DNA from: Aquimarina sp. MAR_2010_214
GTDB taxonomy: Bacteria > Bacteroidota > Bacteroidia > Flavobacteriales > Flavobacteriaceae
Assembly (NCBI RefSeq): GCF_002846555.1
Contig: NZ_PJMS01000001.1
Span: 3,348,001-3,412,000 of the forward strand
Length of the DNA stretch: 64,000 bases
Reading direction: 5' to 3'
A program made the position numbers and the translations under genes. Positions 25,148 to 33,571 of this stretch are shown here, piece after piece. Each line of letters begins with the position of its first letter. Within the stretch, counting starts at the first letter, position 1. The notes under the pieces were generated by a model, which saw only the letters and a program-made list of their open reading frames with translations, was not told the DNA's origin and ran no database searches.

Positions 25148-28100
25148 CTGTTTTATTATTCTTTGAACCTTCAAGAAATTGTTCATCTCATCTATTAATT
25201 TTATAAGATACAGCCCTTTTGGTAATGTCGAAAGGTTTATTTTTTCTGTTGCTTTGGTTGGGTTGATTGTTCGATGAATTTGTCCTAAGAGATCAAATAT
25301 TTTAATCTGATATAGATTTGAATTGCTTTTAATCGTTAACTCATTTAGAACAGGATTTGGAAAAATTTGAATCCTGTTTTCATGTACATCTTTAATAACT
25401 AATGTTGCATTAGGATCAAAGAAACCAAAATCAATAGTATTATTTCCACTAGAATCAAAATCAAAGAAACAATTAAACGGGTCACCATCGTTTAAAGGTT
25501 CTCCATCTATCGTTAAGGTGACGATACCCGACATAATATCCGTAAATGGTTTTCCAGAACCATTATTATCTAAATCTGTATCGTTATTAGCATTGGCTAC
25601 AAACCCATTTGAAGACACAAATCCGTTTAGTGGTTCTCCTACACCCCAATTATTTAAACTCCAAACGAACGCTACATAATTCCCTGGTTGCAAATCAGAA
25701 AAGCGGTAATATCCATCAGCATCTGTTATTTTAACACCTTCGAAACCTTGCCAGTCAGGAATATTATCACCATCAGAATCGCTCCATAATAGAACAGATA
25801 CACCTGGAATCCCTGGCTCATTTGGATCATTGATTCCGTCTCTGTTAAGATCATTCCATACTCTATTTCCTATTGAAACTACTTTTGGTAAAATTTGTTG
25901 GCCTTCACCACAATCATCATTACAAAAGGCCATTTCATTGATTGCCAAAATCATTTCCTTTCCAATTGAGTTTCCGATATTTAAAAAAGTAAGTGCATTA
26001 TTATTAAAATGAAAAACTCCGTTATATGGTGATATTGATGCATTAAGATAAAATTGCTTGGTATCCACAAAACCAATGTGACCACCATACGTTACGTCAT
26101 CACAAGCCACCTTTTCCTGTGCAACCGATATTATATTTTGTATACCTTGGACCCAATGGTCATAACTTAGAAAATATCCACCATGCCCAGAACTAGCGAC
26201 AACTATTGGGAGATCTGGAATTGCTAAATCAGTTCTTACATCATTTATTAGATGGTTGAGATTACTTTCATATTCATTCAGAAAATCATTATTCTTGCCG
26301 TCATTCCACCCTTGAAACCAAGCAAATCCTGAAATTTCAAAATCATTTGTTCCAATATTTGGAAACTCTGTCGATAGATTTTGAGTAACATGCTGTATGA
26401 TTTGAATCATTTTGTTATAGAATGGCCCAGTTTTACCAACAGCGGAAGGTGGACGGAAGTCCTCTGCTAAACTTTTTCCACCCCAGGCCGTTTTGATAAT
26501 CAGTATGGGATCATCATAATACTCATCTAATTGGTGCGCAAACATTAATTCTGGACCAATTGAATTAGAGTTAGCACCTTGACCAACGGTAACTTTTTCT
26601 CTAATTGTTCCTTGATGACCTTCATAATACAGATGAACATTATTCAGCGTAGTCCAATTATTGTCTTGTCCAATTACTGACCAATCGCCACTCGTGTCGT
26701 TTTGGATAACATCTATCAAATCGCCTGGATCATTTTCGGGATCAACAACAGTACCTTGTCCTTGCATATTTGACTGCCCAGCTAAAATAAAAACTCTTAC
26801 TTTACTTGGCGTTTTTTGCTGTCTGGTAACGATAGGCACATAACCGATTTCGAAACCAGCAGGTGGCTGAATAATTACATTTGGGTCAATTGTAGCTAAA
26901 TTCCCTGCTGATGGAGGAGCTAAATATTCATCCGTATGATTCCAATTAGAATGAATAAGTTCAACTCTAGCTTGCATTGCCGTACGCATGCTAGTTGGTA
27001 GATTTGCGTTTATAATCGCAGGTTGGTCAATAAAGCGATACCAGTAATATGTAACGGTTGTTCCATCACCTAAATCCGCAGTAAAAGGGCCGGCTGAAGG
27101 GCCAGGGTTATTCCAAGGGCCATTTGGGTCTTGCCAGTGGCAATCTGATTCCAATGGAGTCAAATAAGTAATTTCACTTCTTGGACTTGCAGGAATGTCT
27201 GTAGCTATCAAATTAGTAGAAGCAGGAACATTTGTAGCATCAATTGGGCGCCATTTATTATCTGGATCAAGCCTAAAATACTCGGGTAAAATAAAATTAC
27301 CATTATTTTTATCAACAGTATTTAGATCATATTCAAAACCCATTGTATTGGTGGTTTGTTGAACATTATTTATATAAGTCAAGTCAATTGGATGGTCTAA
27401 ACCATTTTGCCGACTTTCAGAAATTTCACCGCTCATTGAACCACCATTATTCGAAAAGGAGACATCAATAACCCCTGTCTGGTTCATTCCTGGTTGAACT
27501 ATTGCACCGCCATTGAACCAAGTTTCCATATCATTCCAAAGTGCATTTTGAGAATAAGCAGTAACTTGATTCATTATAATTGAGTTATTTTCATCACTAA
27601 TTGGAAATTGTATTCTTTCTATTTTTGCATAACGAGTTCCACTATTATCTGAAGAAATTATTGCTGGAAAAAGTGCTTGCTCCACACCAAGACCAACATT
27701 AGGATTCGATGGTCTTGTGTCAAAAAATAAGCCTTCTAAAGCCGGATTAGCCAATACAGGTTTCGTCCAGAAAGTTGGTAAGAAGAAAGCTGCAGGTCCT
27801 TTGAAGTTCGTAGAATTCATAAATAATGTCCAACACTGATTTCCTGTTTCAATATTTACACCAGCTGTTTGCGCCATCGGATCGGTTAAAGGTAAAGGTG
27901 TGTAACCATAGCCTAACAATTCGCCATTTAAACTTTGCGCCATGTTTAGCCCATCAGGTGCCCAAAGCAACCTATTTGATAATTGAGCAATACCATATTT
28001 ACCTCCTGGCGTACTCCAATCTCTTTGTCCGTTTCGTAACATTGAACTTTTTCCAGCACCAGGGCCATTTGCCCAAGCGAAAAAATTATGTGAAACGCCA

Positions 28101-28516
28101 CCCATTATAAATTTTGGATGTTTAGTTCCAAAACGTGTATCCATCCACCAGCCTAAACCACCTTCAATAGTTGTATAAAATTTAGCAGGTTCATTACCTG
28201 TTCGTTGTGTGGTTAACCAAGAACTCCCAAGTCCTGTCTGGAAATTTGATGCTCCTGGATAATCTTTAAAGATTGGCCATGCAGCACTGTACATCGTATA
28301 TCCTGCTCCAAAACTAACGTCTTTCACTTTTTTAGTTGTTATCCACGTAAATCCTGTTCTTCGTGCATTAACTACTTGAGCATTGGCTTCATAAAATATA
28401 GTTGAAAAAATGATAATAAACAGACTGACCAATAGCGGTAAATTCAAAATGCGGTCTCTAATAGTATCATTGTAAAAACGTATTTTAGATAAATTCATTT
28501 GATTTTTATAAGTCAT
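25145..28516 (-). CDS. Giant secreted protein: novel N-domain, SASA esterase, SdrD-B-like repeat, T9SS sorting domain
   Basis: This 1123-residue protein has a signal/anchor near residues 22-46, a large domain of unknown type (about 50-570), a SASA/sialate O-acetylesterase domain starting VRVFILAGQSNMQGQGTV with the nucleophile Ser in GQSN, an SdrD-B-like beta repeat (SIGNRVWNDLNRDGINDPNE onward), and a C-terminal type A sorting domain (IQIFPNPVLNELTIKS to GLYLIKLI). It is therefore likely exported by the type IX secretion system and anchored or released at the cell surface to deacetylate a carbohydrate. An inner start at MNLSK (residue 7) would fit the signal better. It is an exceptionally large cargo for a cassette, bounded by a half spacer and the spacer at 28533. 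Confidence 0.85.
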   Translation of the reverse strand: MTYKNQMNLSKIRFYNDTIRDRILNLPLLVSLFIIIFSTIFYEANAQVVNARRTGFTWITTKKVKDVSFGAGYTMYSAAWPIFKDYPGASNFQTGLGSSWLTTQRTGNEPAKFYTTIEGGLGWWMDTRFGTKHPKFIMGGVSHNFFAWANGPGAGKSSMLRNGQRDWSTPGGKYGIAQLSNRLLWAPDGLNMAQSLNGELLGYGYTPLPLTDPMAQTAGVNIETGNQCWTLFMNSTNFKGPAAFFLPTFWTKPVLANPALEGLFFDTRPSNPNVGLGVEQALFPAIISSDNSGTRYAKIERIQFPISDENNSIIMNQVTAYSQNALWNDMETWFNGGAIVQPGMNQTGVIDVSFSNNGGSMSGEISESRQNGLDHPIDLTYINNVQQTTNTMGFEYDLNTVDKNNGNFILPEYFRLDPDNKWRPIDATNVPASTNLIATDIPASPRSEITYLTPLESDCHWQDPNGPWNNPGPSAGPFTADLGDGTTVTYYWYRFIDQPAIINANLPTSMRTAMQARVELIHSNWNHTDEYLAPPSAGNLATIDPNVIIQPPAGFEIGYVPIVTRQQKTPSKVRVFILAGQSNMQGQGTVVDPENDPGDLIDVIQNDTSGDWSVIGQDNNWTTLNNVHLYYEGHQGTIREKVTVGQGANSNSIGPELMFAHQLDEYYDDPILIIKTAWGGKSLAEDFRPPSAVGKTGPFYNKMIQIIQHVTQNLSTEFPNIGTNDFEISGFAWFQGWNDGKNNDFLNEYESNLNHLINDVRTDLAIPDLPIVVASSGHGGYFLSYDHWVQGIQNIISVAQEKVACDDVTYGGHIGFVDTKQFYLNASISPYNGVFHFNNNALTFLNIGNSIGKEMILAINEMAFCNDDCGEGQQILPKVVSIGNRVWNDLNRDGINDPNEPGIPGVSVLLWSDSDGDNIPDWQGFEGVKITDADGYYRFSDLQPGNYVAFVWSLNNWGVGEPLNGFVSSNGFVANANNDTDLDNNGSGKPFTDIMSGIVTLTIDGEPLNDGDPFNCFFDFDSSGNNTIDFGFFDPNATLVIKDVHENRIQIFPNPVLNELTIKSNSNLYQIKIFDLLGQIHRTINPTKATEKINLSTLPKGLYLIKLIDEMNNFLKVQRIIKQ

Positions 28517-28532
28517 AATAATTGTGTTAATA

Positions 28533-28726
28533 GGCTACAACATTCAGTATATGAAACATAGCATACTAGGCTGAGCCAAATTTTTATATTTTGTTTTTAA
28601 CGTATCAATCTTAAAAGCCATACTTCGACAAGCTCAGCAAAGGCTTTACATATTTGACGACTTTACAAATAGGTAATGATCTTTGGATTAAATACTTAAG
28701 TCCCTATTTGTTATGTATAGTGTTCG
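28533..28726. repeat. attC-like spacer 5 (degenerate)
   Basis: The left end GGCTACAACATTCAGTATAT follows the AAC-spacer-TAT pattern of the other sites, the middle GAGCCAAATTTTTATATTTT matches the shared middle of spacers at 33371, 35082 and 43335, and the right end is GTATAGTGTTCG. Confidence 0.4.
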
Positions 28727-28881
28727 CGAATTTTATTTATGAATCAATTCATCTTATAGTTATCCAAAGCAACTAAATTTTAGTTTTTATCATGTTCAAT
28801 ACTATCCAAATAATGTTTGGTTTTATCCAAAATGCTTTTTTAGCCTATAATGAGGAGTTACCTGATAGAAGTGACTGGACA

Positions 28882-29069
28882 AGCTTTACGTTTTAACCTT
28901 GTATTGTTGGTCTCATCAAGGAAAAGATGTTAAGAGGGTTTTAGTAAAGGTGGACAGAAGATTACTGAGTCATATTCATGCTATTATTAGAACAGAAACG
29001 AGAGGTAAGTTAAAATATAAGCCTACAAACTCAACAATGTTTTTGGTACAAAAGTGGACAGCTAAATAA
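28882..29069 (+). pseudogene. Unassigned ORF remnant
   Basis: A frame without a plausible start codon reads LYCWSHQGKDVKRVLVKVDR onward to a stop at 29067-29069. It looks like the tail of a longer coding sequence, and its basic composition would suit a transposase end, but I cannot assign a family. It is the only plus-strand coding-like signal in this gap. Confidence 0.2.
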
Positions 29070-29386
29070 TTTGGGTGAAACCTTATAAAAGTTATCACAT
29101 TGCTATAGTAAGTTGCCTTGTTTGCAATATTTCAACAATATAAAATTATTAGTATGAGATAATTAGAATATCGTATTTTTAACCTATGACTTAGGAAAGG
29201 GCTGTACATAGGACTTGGTATTAGTAAATGTTTTTTCAGATTCCACACAAAAATTCCCTTCATTATTAAATTCAAGATAATAGCTGTTGTAAGGTGCTTT
29301 TTGATAGATTAACTTATAATAACAAATTTGTGTCAAGATAGACTTAAAAAGACTTGTTTGTTGACTCAGTTTTTTATCAGAAGCAG

Positions 29387-30589
29387 TTAATTCCTTTTTT
29401 TGGGAACAAGCGTATTTTTCATAGGTTCTTGAGGTTTAATGGTTTTTTTTATAAAATCATCTAGTGTGTCAACGCCATGTTTACTTAAAAAATCAGATAA
29501 TTGATTTCCGTGTAGTAGTGATAATCTTCTTTTCAACTCTTGAATAAATGAATTTGTATAGATAAAATCAACTTTTCCTGAGAAATGTAATTCTTCTAAA
29601 GGAGCTAAGAAAATGAGACCATCATAAGCATCATACATGGTTTGATCATGCGCCACATTTAACATATGATTACCTGTATAAGGTGTTTTTCCAAAAACAT
29701 TTTTTTCTAATGGAATTGCTATAGGGACATTGCCATTTTCTTTAAATGCGTTATCCCATCGTCCATTGTCTATTCTTACCCATTTATAAGAAACTCTGTC
29801 TAATCCTTCGGTTGATTTGAATGTAGAATTGTCTAATTTCGATTGGATTGAAAGGTTTACATTGTGTAAACGGATGGAGTATGTTTTTTTTGGATGCCAT
29901 TGATTTAAGAACGTTCCTGTATTCCAGTAAAATTTTCCACTAGATTTTTTTACCCCTTTATATGCATGTCTTGTATTGGTCAGAAATATACCTTTCGCTC
30001 CAATTTTGAAATCCTCTAATGTTTGTAAGATAATTTTATACATAAAATAATCTCTACCTACCAATGATTCCTGAAAGAATTCATAATCTTTTCGGGTTTG
30101 GATTGCACTCCAATAAATGGGCTGATTTACACATATCACTTGAATTTTATCAGATTCTGAAAGTTGAGAGTTTTCTTCCCAAATAGTTTCTAGTAAATCA
30201 AGATACGTTTTATAACGCCAACCATAACCGCTATAATCATTTTGAAAAACAGATAACAATATCATATTATCCTTTATCGAATTACTAAAATACTCATCGA
30301 TATAGGGTTGAGAAGTGGTTGAAAACACTTCAATGAAGATATACTTGACTTTACTCTTAAATTGATCGTTCCTTATTAATTCCTGATAAAAATCAAAAGG
30401 CTCTTTAGCTAAATGCAATGCATCATCAAAAATAAGTAGATCAACACTCTCCAACAGATCGTTTACGAATTTGACCGGCTCCTGACCTTTTTCTTCAAGA
30501 ACTTCCAAGTAACCCTTGTTTAATTTATTTTCTTGCGAGTAAGATAGTAGAGAGAAAATAATAAACATTGAAAGAATAGCCTTTTTCAT
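29387..30589 (-). CDS. Exported protein of EreA/ChaN-like fold, unknown
   Basis: The 400-residue protein has a clear signal peptide (MKKAILSMFIIFSLLSYSQ). The body shows spaced segments DLLIFDDALHLAKEPFDFYQ, KYIFIEVFSTTSQPYID and GIFLTNTRHAYKG, in which conserved acidic residues and a His resemble the EreA/ChaN (TIKI-like) fold used by erythromycin esterases and haem-uptake proteins. The match is weak, and the typical EreA motif residues are not all in place. It is probably periplasmic or outer-surface. It stands as a single-gene cassette ahead of the DinB-like gene. Function is unknown. Confidence 0.55.
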   Translation of the reverse strand: MKKAILSMFIIFSLLSYSQENKLNKGYLEVLEEKGQEPVKFVNDLLESVDLLIFDDALHLAKEPFDFYQELIRNDQFKSKVKYIFIEVFSTTSQPYIDEYFSNSIKDNMILLSVFQNDYSGYGWRYKTYLDLLETIWEENSQLSESDKIQVICVNQPIYWSAIQTRKDYEFFQESLVGRDYFMYKIILQTLEDFKIGAKGIFLTNTRHAYKGVKKSSGKFYWNTGTFLNQWHPKKTYSIRLHNVNLSIQSKLDNSTFKSTEGLDRVSYKWVRIDNGRWDNAFKENGNVPIAIPLEKNVFGKTPYTGNHMLNVAHDQTMYDAYDGLIFLAPLEELHFSGKVDFIYTNSFIQELKRRLSLLHGNQLSDFLSKHGVDTLDDFIKKTIKPQEPMKNTLVPKKRN

Positions 30590-30668
30590 AATTGATGTGT
30601 CTTTACATTTTATTTAAGACCTCTTTTTTTGTAAAAGGTTACAAAAGTGCTTTTTATTGTTTCTAATG

Positions 30669-30832
30669 TTATGAGTATGTGTCGTAGCAGGACAAAAAGT
30701 TACCTAGCTATGGGCAAGTTCGCGTATATTTTATACTTTATTCAGCTTTAAAATTACTGCGCTATCATAACTATACAAGAACCATTCGATAAATTACTAA
30801 TCTGCTATGAACACATACACTGTTGGCATTAG
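30669..30832. repeat. attC-like spacer 6
   Basis: Resembles the spacer at 38078-38244: GTAGCAGGACAAAAAGTTAC with CTAGCTATG on the left, TGCGCTATCATAACTATACA AGAACCATTCGAT in the middle, and the right end TACACTGTTGGCATTAG. The last 11 bases also end the spacer at 32652-32727. Confidence 0.45.
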
Positions 30833-30836
30833 TTTC

Positions 30837-31658
30837 TTAAACCATAAATGAAACCAAACTAATTGCTTCATTCCCAATTTTTTGATTTCCTATTATTTTA
30901 ATCTTGTCAGTCAAATCACTTGGCCGTAAACTCTTTGAAAATAATTTCCACGAAGAGTCTTGGTCGATTGAAATTTCTGTAATTGGCAAATTCTCCGATA
31001 ATGAATCAATAATTTTCCAGCTTTTTCCATTATATTGTACATACCATATTCCACCAGCTTTTCCTGTTATTTCCATTTTGATTGTGTCATCAATTTCCGC
31101 TTTAGTATCTCTAAGCGTATAAGGTAGGGCAAACATACAAACTTCTAAAAAAGGATAAAAATAACGTTTAGTCATTAATCCTTGTTTTCCTACAGCATCT
31201 CTTATTTGTTGTTGATGTAAGAATTTTTCAGTGTATTCTCGTGCAATATGCATCCAATTTTTGCTTTCATTTTCTCCAGCCCAGGCTACAGAATACTCAG
31301 CTTTTTCTAAAAGGTCTAGCGAACCATAATATTTGCAAAATTTGGGTCCTGTATGTTCAAGTAAATCAATTAACATTTTGGGACTTACTCTTTTCATTGA
31401 TGTCACCCATTCTGCATTCATAGCATTTAGAAAATCTAATAAATCTTGATAAGAGTTTATAACTGGTGGTTCTCCTTTGTAATTATCTCGCAACCCAGAC
31501 AAGGTTCTAATATTTCCATCTAAGAGATGTGCAACAACATCCTTAACCTTCCATAGTTTTGCTATGGTCTGTTTATTCCATTCTTCATTATTGAGGCTTC
31601 TTAGCAATGCAAACAATTTTGTGTCTAAATCTTGAAATTTATCTGTTAAATCAATCAT
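30837..31658 (-). CDS. DinB/maleylpyruvate isomerase-like helical-bundle protein
   Basis: The 273-residue protein begins MIDLTDKFQDLDTKLFALLR, followed by LWKVKDVVAHLLDGNIRTLS, the usual pattern of the first helices of the DinB/MDMPI superfamily with a metal-ligand-type His in VAHLLDG. Another candidate ligand region is MHIAREYTEKFLHQQQIRDA. Members use thiols or metal for varied reactions, and the substrate is unknown. The C-terminal third (KIEMTGKAGGIWYVQYNGKS, with WKLFSKSLRPSD) matches the MDMPI C-terminal sterol-carrier-like module. It is a single-gene cassette. Confidence 0.75.
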   Translation of the reverse strand: MIDLTDKFQDLDTKLFALLRSLNNEEWNKQTIAKLWKVKDVVAHLLDGNIRTLSGLRDNYKGEPPVINSYQDLLDFLNAMNAEWVTSMKRVSPKMLIDLLEHTGPKFCKYYGSLDLLEKAEYSVAWAGENESKNWMHIAREYTEKFLHQQQIRDAVGKQGLMTKRYFYPFLEVCMFALPYTLRDTKAEIDDTIKMEITGKAGGIWYVQYNGKSWKIIDSLSENLPITEISIDQDSSWKLFSKSLRPSDLTDKIKIIGNQKIGNEAISLVSFMV

Positions 31659-31676
31659 TGTTTTCTAATTAATGAG

Positions 31677-31867
31677 AACATCTTGTATAAGAAACGTAGG
31701 GCAGGTGATAAGCGATACATTTCGGATGAGTACTAAGCCAAGTATAAATATTTTGCTTTATCATTTTTTGTAAACACCAAATTTTATAATTGGCAACTTT
31801 GCAAATAAGCATAAATATTTTGATTAAATCTAAAAGCCCTATGTTTTTTGTACATTGTTATAGTGCG
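31677..31867. repeat. attC-like spacer 7
   Basis: A complete 191-bp spacer. The left arm TTGTATAAGAAACGTAGGGC pairs imperfectly with the right arm GCCCTATGTTTTTTGTACA (31837-31855). The right end is CATTGTTATAGTGCG; its GTTATAG (31857-31863) matches CTATAAC at 32652-32658 beyond the next gene. Confidence 0.7.
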
Positions 31868-32636
31868 TTTTTATTCGGTTTTCTATTTCAATCCAATGAT
31901 CTTTTCTCATAGAATACAAAAATCGATTGTATAACTTTGTTTTCCATCTAAAAAAACTACTATTTCTTTTTAAATAAGCTTTTGTACAAGCCTCATGTAG
32001 CCATTTTTCGTCAAACCCGTTCCATTCTCCAGCTAGACTAATTTGATTTCTTTTTAAAACCGGAAAAACTTCGTACAAGTCAATTTCTTTTAATTCCGAT
32101 ATATGTAAGTCAGAGTTTAAAAAAGTATTAGTAATCGATTCATAATTTTCACTTTGTAATTCCGTATCTAAATAAAATTCGGAAATTGAATTCCATATTG
32201 GAATTCTTTTCTCAAGTTCTTCGATTGAGTCATCTTTTTCCCAAGGATTAATGAATTTCTCAAATTCAATCCACTCTTTTTTTATTTGGTTTATCAATTC
32301 ATCCCCAGCAAAAGCAATGGTTCGTTCGTGAGTGAGATAAATCATATAGTTAACATTTTTATCAACGTAAAAAGTGTCATTTCCAGAAAACTCAACTATG
32401 TTCAGTTTGTCAATAATTTTAGTCTCTTTTGGGTAGGTGAATTCATAAATCCCTCCAGTTTTCAGGCTGTTATAAATTCTATTTAATTTGTCAAAACCGA
32501 ATTTTTTATTGAACTCAACGCTATTAAAATAACATGTATTCTTTTCACTAAAATCTGAAAGAGGAATCCAAAGATTGAATGGGTTTATTTGCCATTTAGC
32601 TTTTAGTTCTTTTAGAATTTCTTTCTCGGTTTTCAT
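31839..32636 (-). CDS. Hypothetical cassette protein
   Basis: I do not recognise this 265-residue protein. It starts MKTEKEILKELKAKWQINPF, is rich in aromatic and acidic residues, and has no signal peptide, membrane helix or cysteine motif. Its last residues (IKTHYNNVQKT) are encoded by the right end of the spacer, so the stop codon lies inside the repeat, a feature common in cassette-borne genes. It is a single-gene cassette flanked by GTTATAG and CTATAAC. Confidence 0.6.
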   Translation of the reverse strand: MKTEKEILKELKAKWQINPFNLWIPLSDFSEKNTCYFNSVEFNKKFGFDKLNRIYNSLKTGGIYEFTYPKETKIIDKLNIVEFSGNDTFYVDKNVNYMIYLTHERTIAFAGDELINQIKKEWIEFEKFINPWEKDDSIEELEKRIPIWNSISEFYLDTELQSENYESITNTFLNSDLHISELKEIDLYEVFPVLKRNQISLAGEWNGFDEKWLHEACTKAYLKRNSSFFRWKTKLYNRFLYSMRKDHWIEIENRIKTHYNNVQKT

Positions 32637-32651
32637 TTTACTTAAAATATT

Positions 32652-32727
32652 CTATAACGATCCGTGTATGGTGTCGTAGCTATCACACAGGGTAGCTATC
32701 CACTATATACATCTTTGTTGGCATTAG
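32652..32727. repeat. attC-like spacer 8 (short form)
   Basis: A compact 76-bp spacer: left end CTATAACGATCCGTGTATGG, a loop flanked by GTAGCTATC and GTAGCTATCC, and right end CACTATATACATCTTTGTTGGCATTAG (last 27 bases). The arms CCRTGTATGGTG and CACTATATACAT pair imperfectly. Confidence 0.65.
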
Positions 32728-32730
32728 TGT

Positions 32731-33354
32731 TTATTTTTTAAATATAAATGATATCAATCTTGGTATTCCATTTTCTGAGTTTTCATCAAACCACTCTTTT
32801 AATTCGATTAACTGAAAACCATTATTTTTTGCATCATCAATGTATTCTGAAATATGGTGAACATAAACTTCTAATTCTTCAGTTCCGTTTTCCGTTTCGT
32901 ATTTAGCTTTACTTCCAGAATATTGCTTAAAGGAATGTAATTCACTAATAAAAAACAGTCCATTATTCTTCAGTATTCGGTTTGCTTGAGAAAAAATGTG
33001 GTCCAAATTTTCAATATGTTCAAGTGTTAAACTCGAAGTTATTAAATCCGCAAAGTTGTCCTCTATTTCCCAACCTTTAGTTAAATCAACTTTTTTGAAT
33101 ACTACTCTTTTATCAGATATTTTCTCTTCTGCTTTATTGAGCATTTCTTGAGAAAAGTCCAAACCAATTATTCTGTTTGCCTTATTAAGTAACCATTCTG
33201 TATTCTTTCCTGTTCCGCAACCTAATTCTAATACATTTTTAAAGTCAAAATTATTCAATGTTTCAATAGTACACTTTTTATCTAAATCCCTTGTTCGATT
33301 CTCATTTGTGTCATATTGACTTGCCCAAGCATTATATGCTTTTTCTATACTCAT
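32731..33354 (-). CDS. Class I SAM-dependent methyltransferase
   Basis: The 207-residue enzyme has motif I VLELGCGTGKNTEWLLNKAN, the acidic strand-2 end IIGLDFSQEML, and motif II-like DLITSSLTLEHIENLDHIF followed by NRILKNNGLFFISELHSFKQ. This is a Methyltransf_11-type protein of normal length for a free-standing small-molecule or protein methyltransferase. The acceptor is unknown. It is unrelated in detail to the methyltransferase at 23611, so the two are independent cargo. It is a single-gene cassette. Confidence 0.88.
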   Translation of the reverse strand: MSIEKAYNAWASQYDTNENRTRDLDKKCTIETLNNFDFKNVLELGCGTGKNTEWLLNKANRIIGLDFSQEMLNKAEEKISDKRVVFKKVDLTKGWEIEDNFADLITSSLTLEHIENLDHIFSQANRILKNNGLFFISELHSFKQYSGSKAKYETENGTEELEVYVHHISEYIDDAKNNGFQLIELKEWFDENSENGIPRLISFIFKK

Positions 33355-33370
33355 TCAGCTTGTTTTAATG

Positions 33371-33567
33371 TGTGGTAACGTCTCGCTATGGTTAGTACGG
33401 GTATTAAAAGTAGTGAATTTTCGATTGAGCACTTAGCTAAAACTTTTTATTTTGTTTTACTTTTTTGTTCTAAAGCCAAATCAAAAAGACTTGGTGGTGC
33501 CTATAAATAGTACTGAACTTTCGTAAATCACCGAATGCTCTATTTGCTATATACCATGTTGTAGGGC
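33371..33567. repeat. attC-like spacer 9
   Basis: Left end TGGTAACGTCTCGCTATGG, middle with AGCACTTAGCTAAAACTTTT and TATTTTGTTTTAC, right end CTATATACCATGTTGTAGGGC. Its GTTGTAGGGC (33558-33567) matches GCCCTATAAC at 35082-35091 at 9 of 10 positions, across the serine hydrolase gene. Confidence 0.72.
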
Positions 33568-33571
33568 GTTT

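Larger units (their letters stand above)
28517..29386. other. Long gap with a spacer, a REP-like motif and an ORF remnant
   Basis: This 870-bp gap contains a degenerate attC-like spacer (28533-28726), the widespread Bacteroidota motif CTTCGACAAGCTCAG (28624-28638), and a short frame at 28905-29069. The rest shows no gene. Loss of a cassette gene here is likely. Confidence 0.5.

Noticed and set aside
28624..28638. CTTCGACAAGCTCAG as part of a new element
   Set aside because: This motif is a widespread short repeat in Bacteroidota genomes, so it carries little information here.
29387..30589. Erythromycin esterase resistance gene
   Set aside because: Only a weak fold-level resemblance; the protein is exported and key family motifs are not all present.
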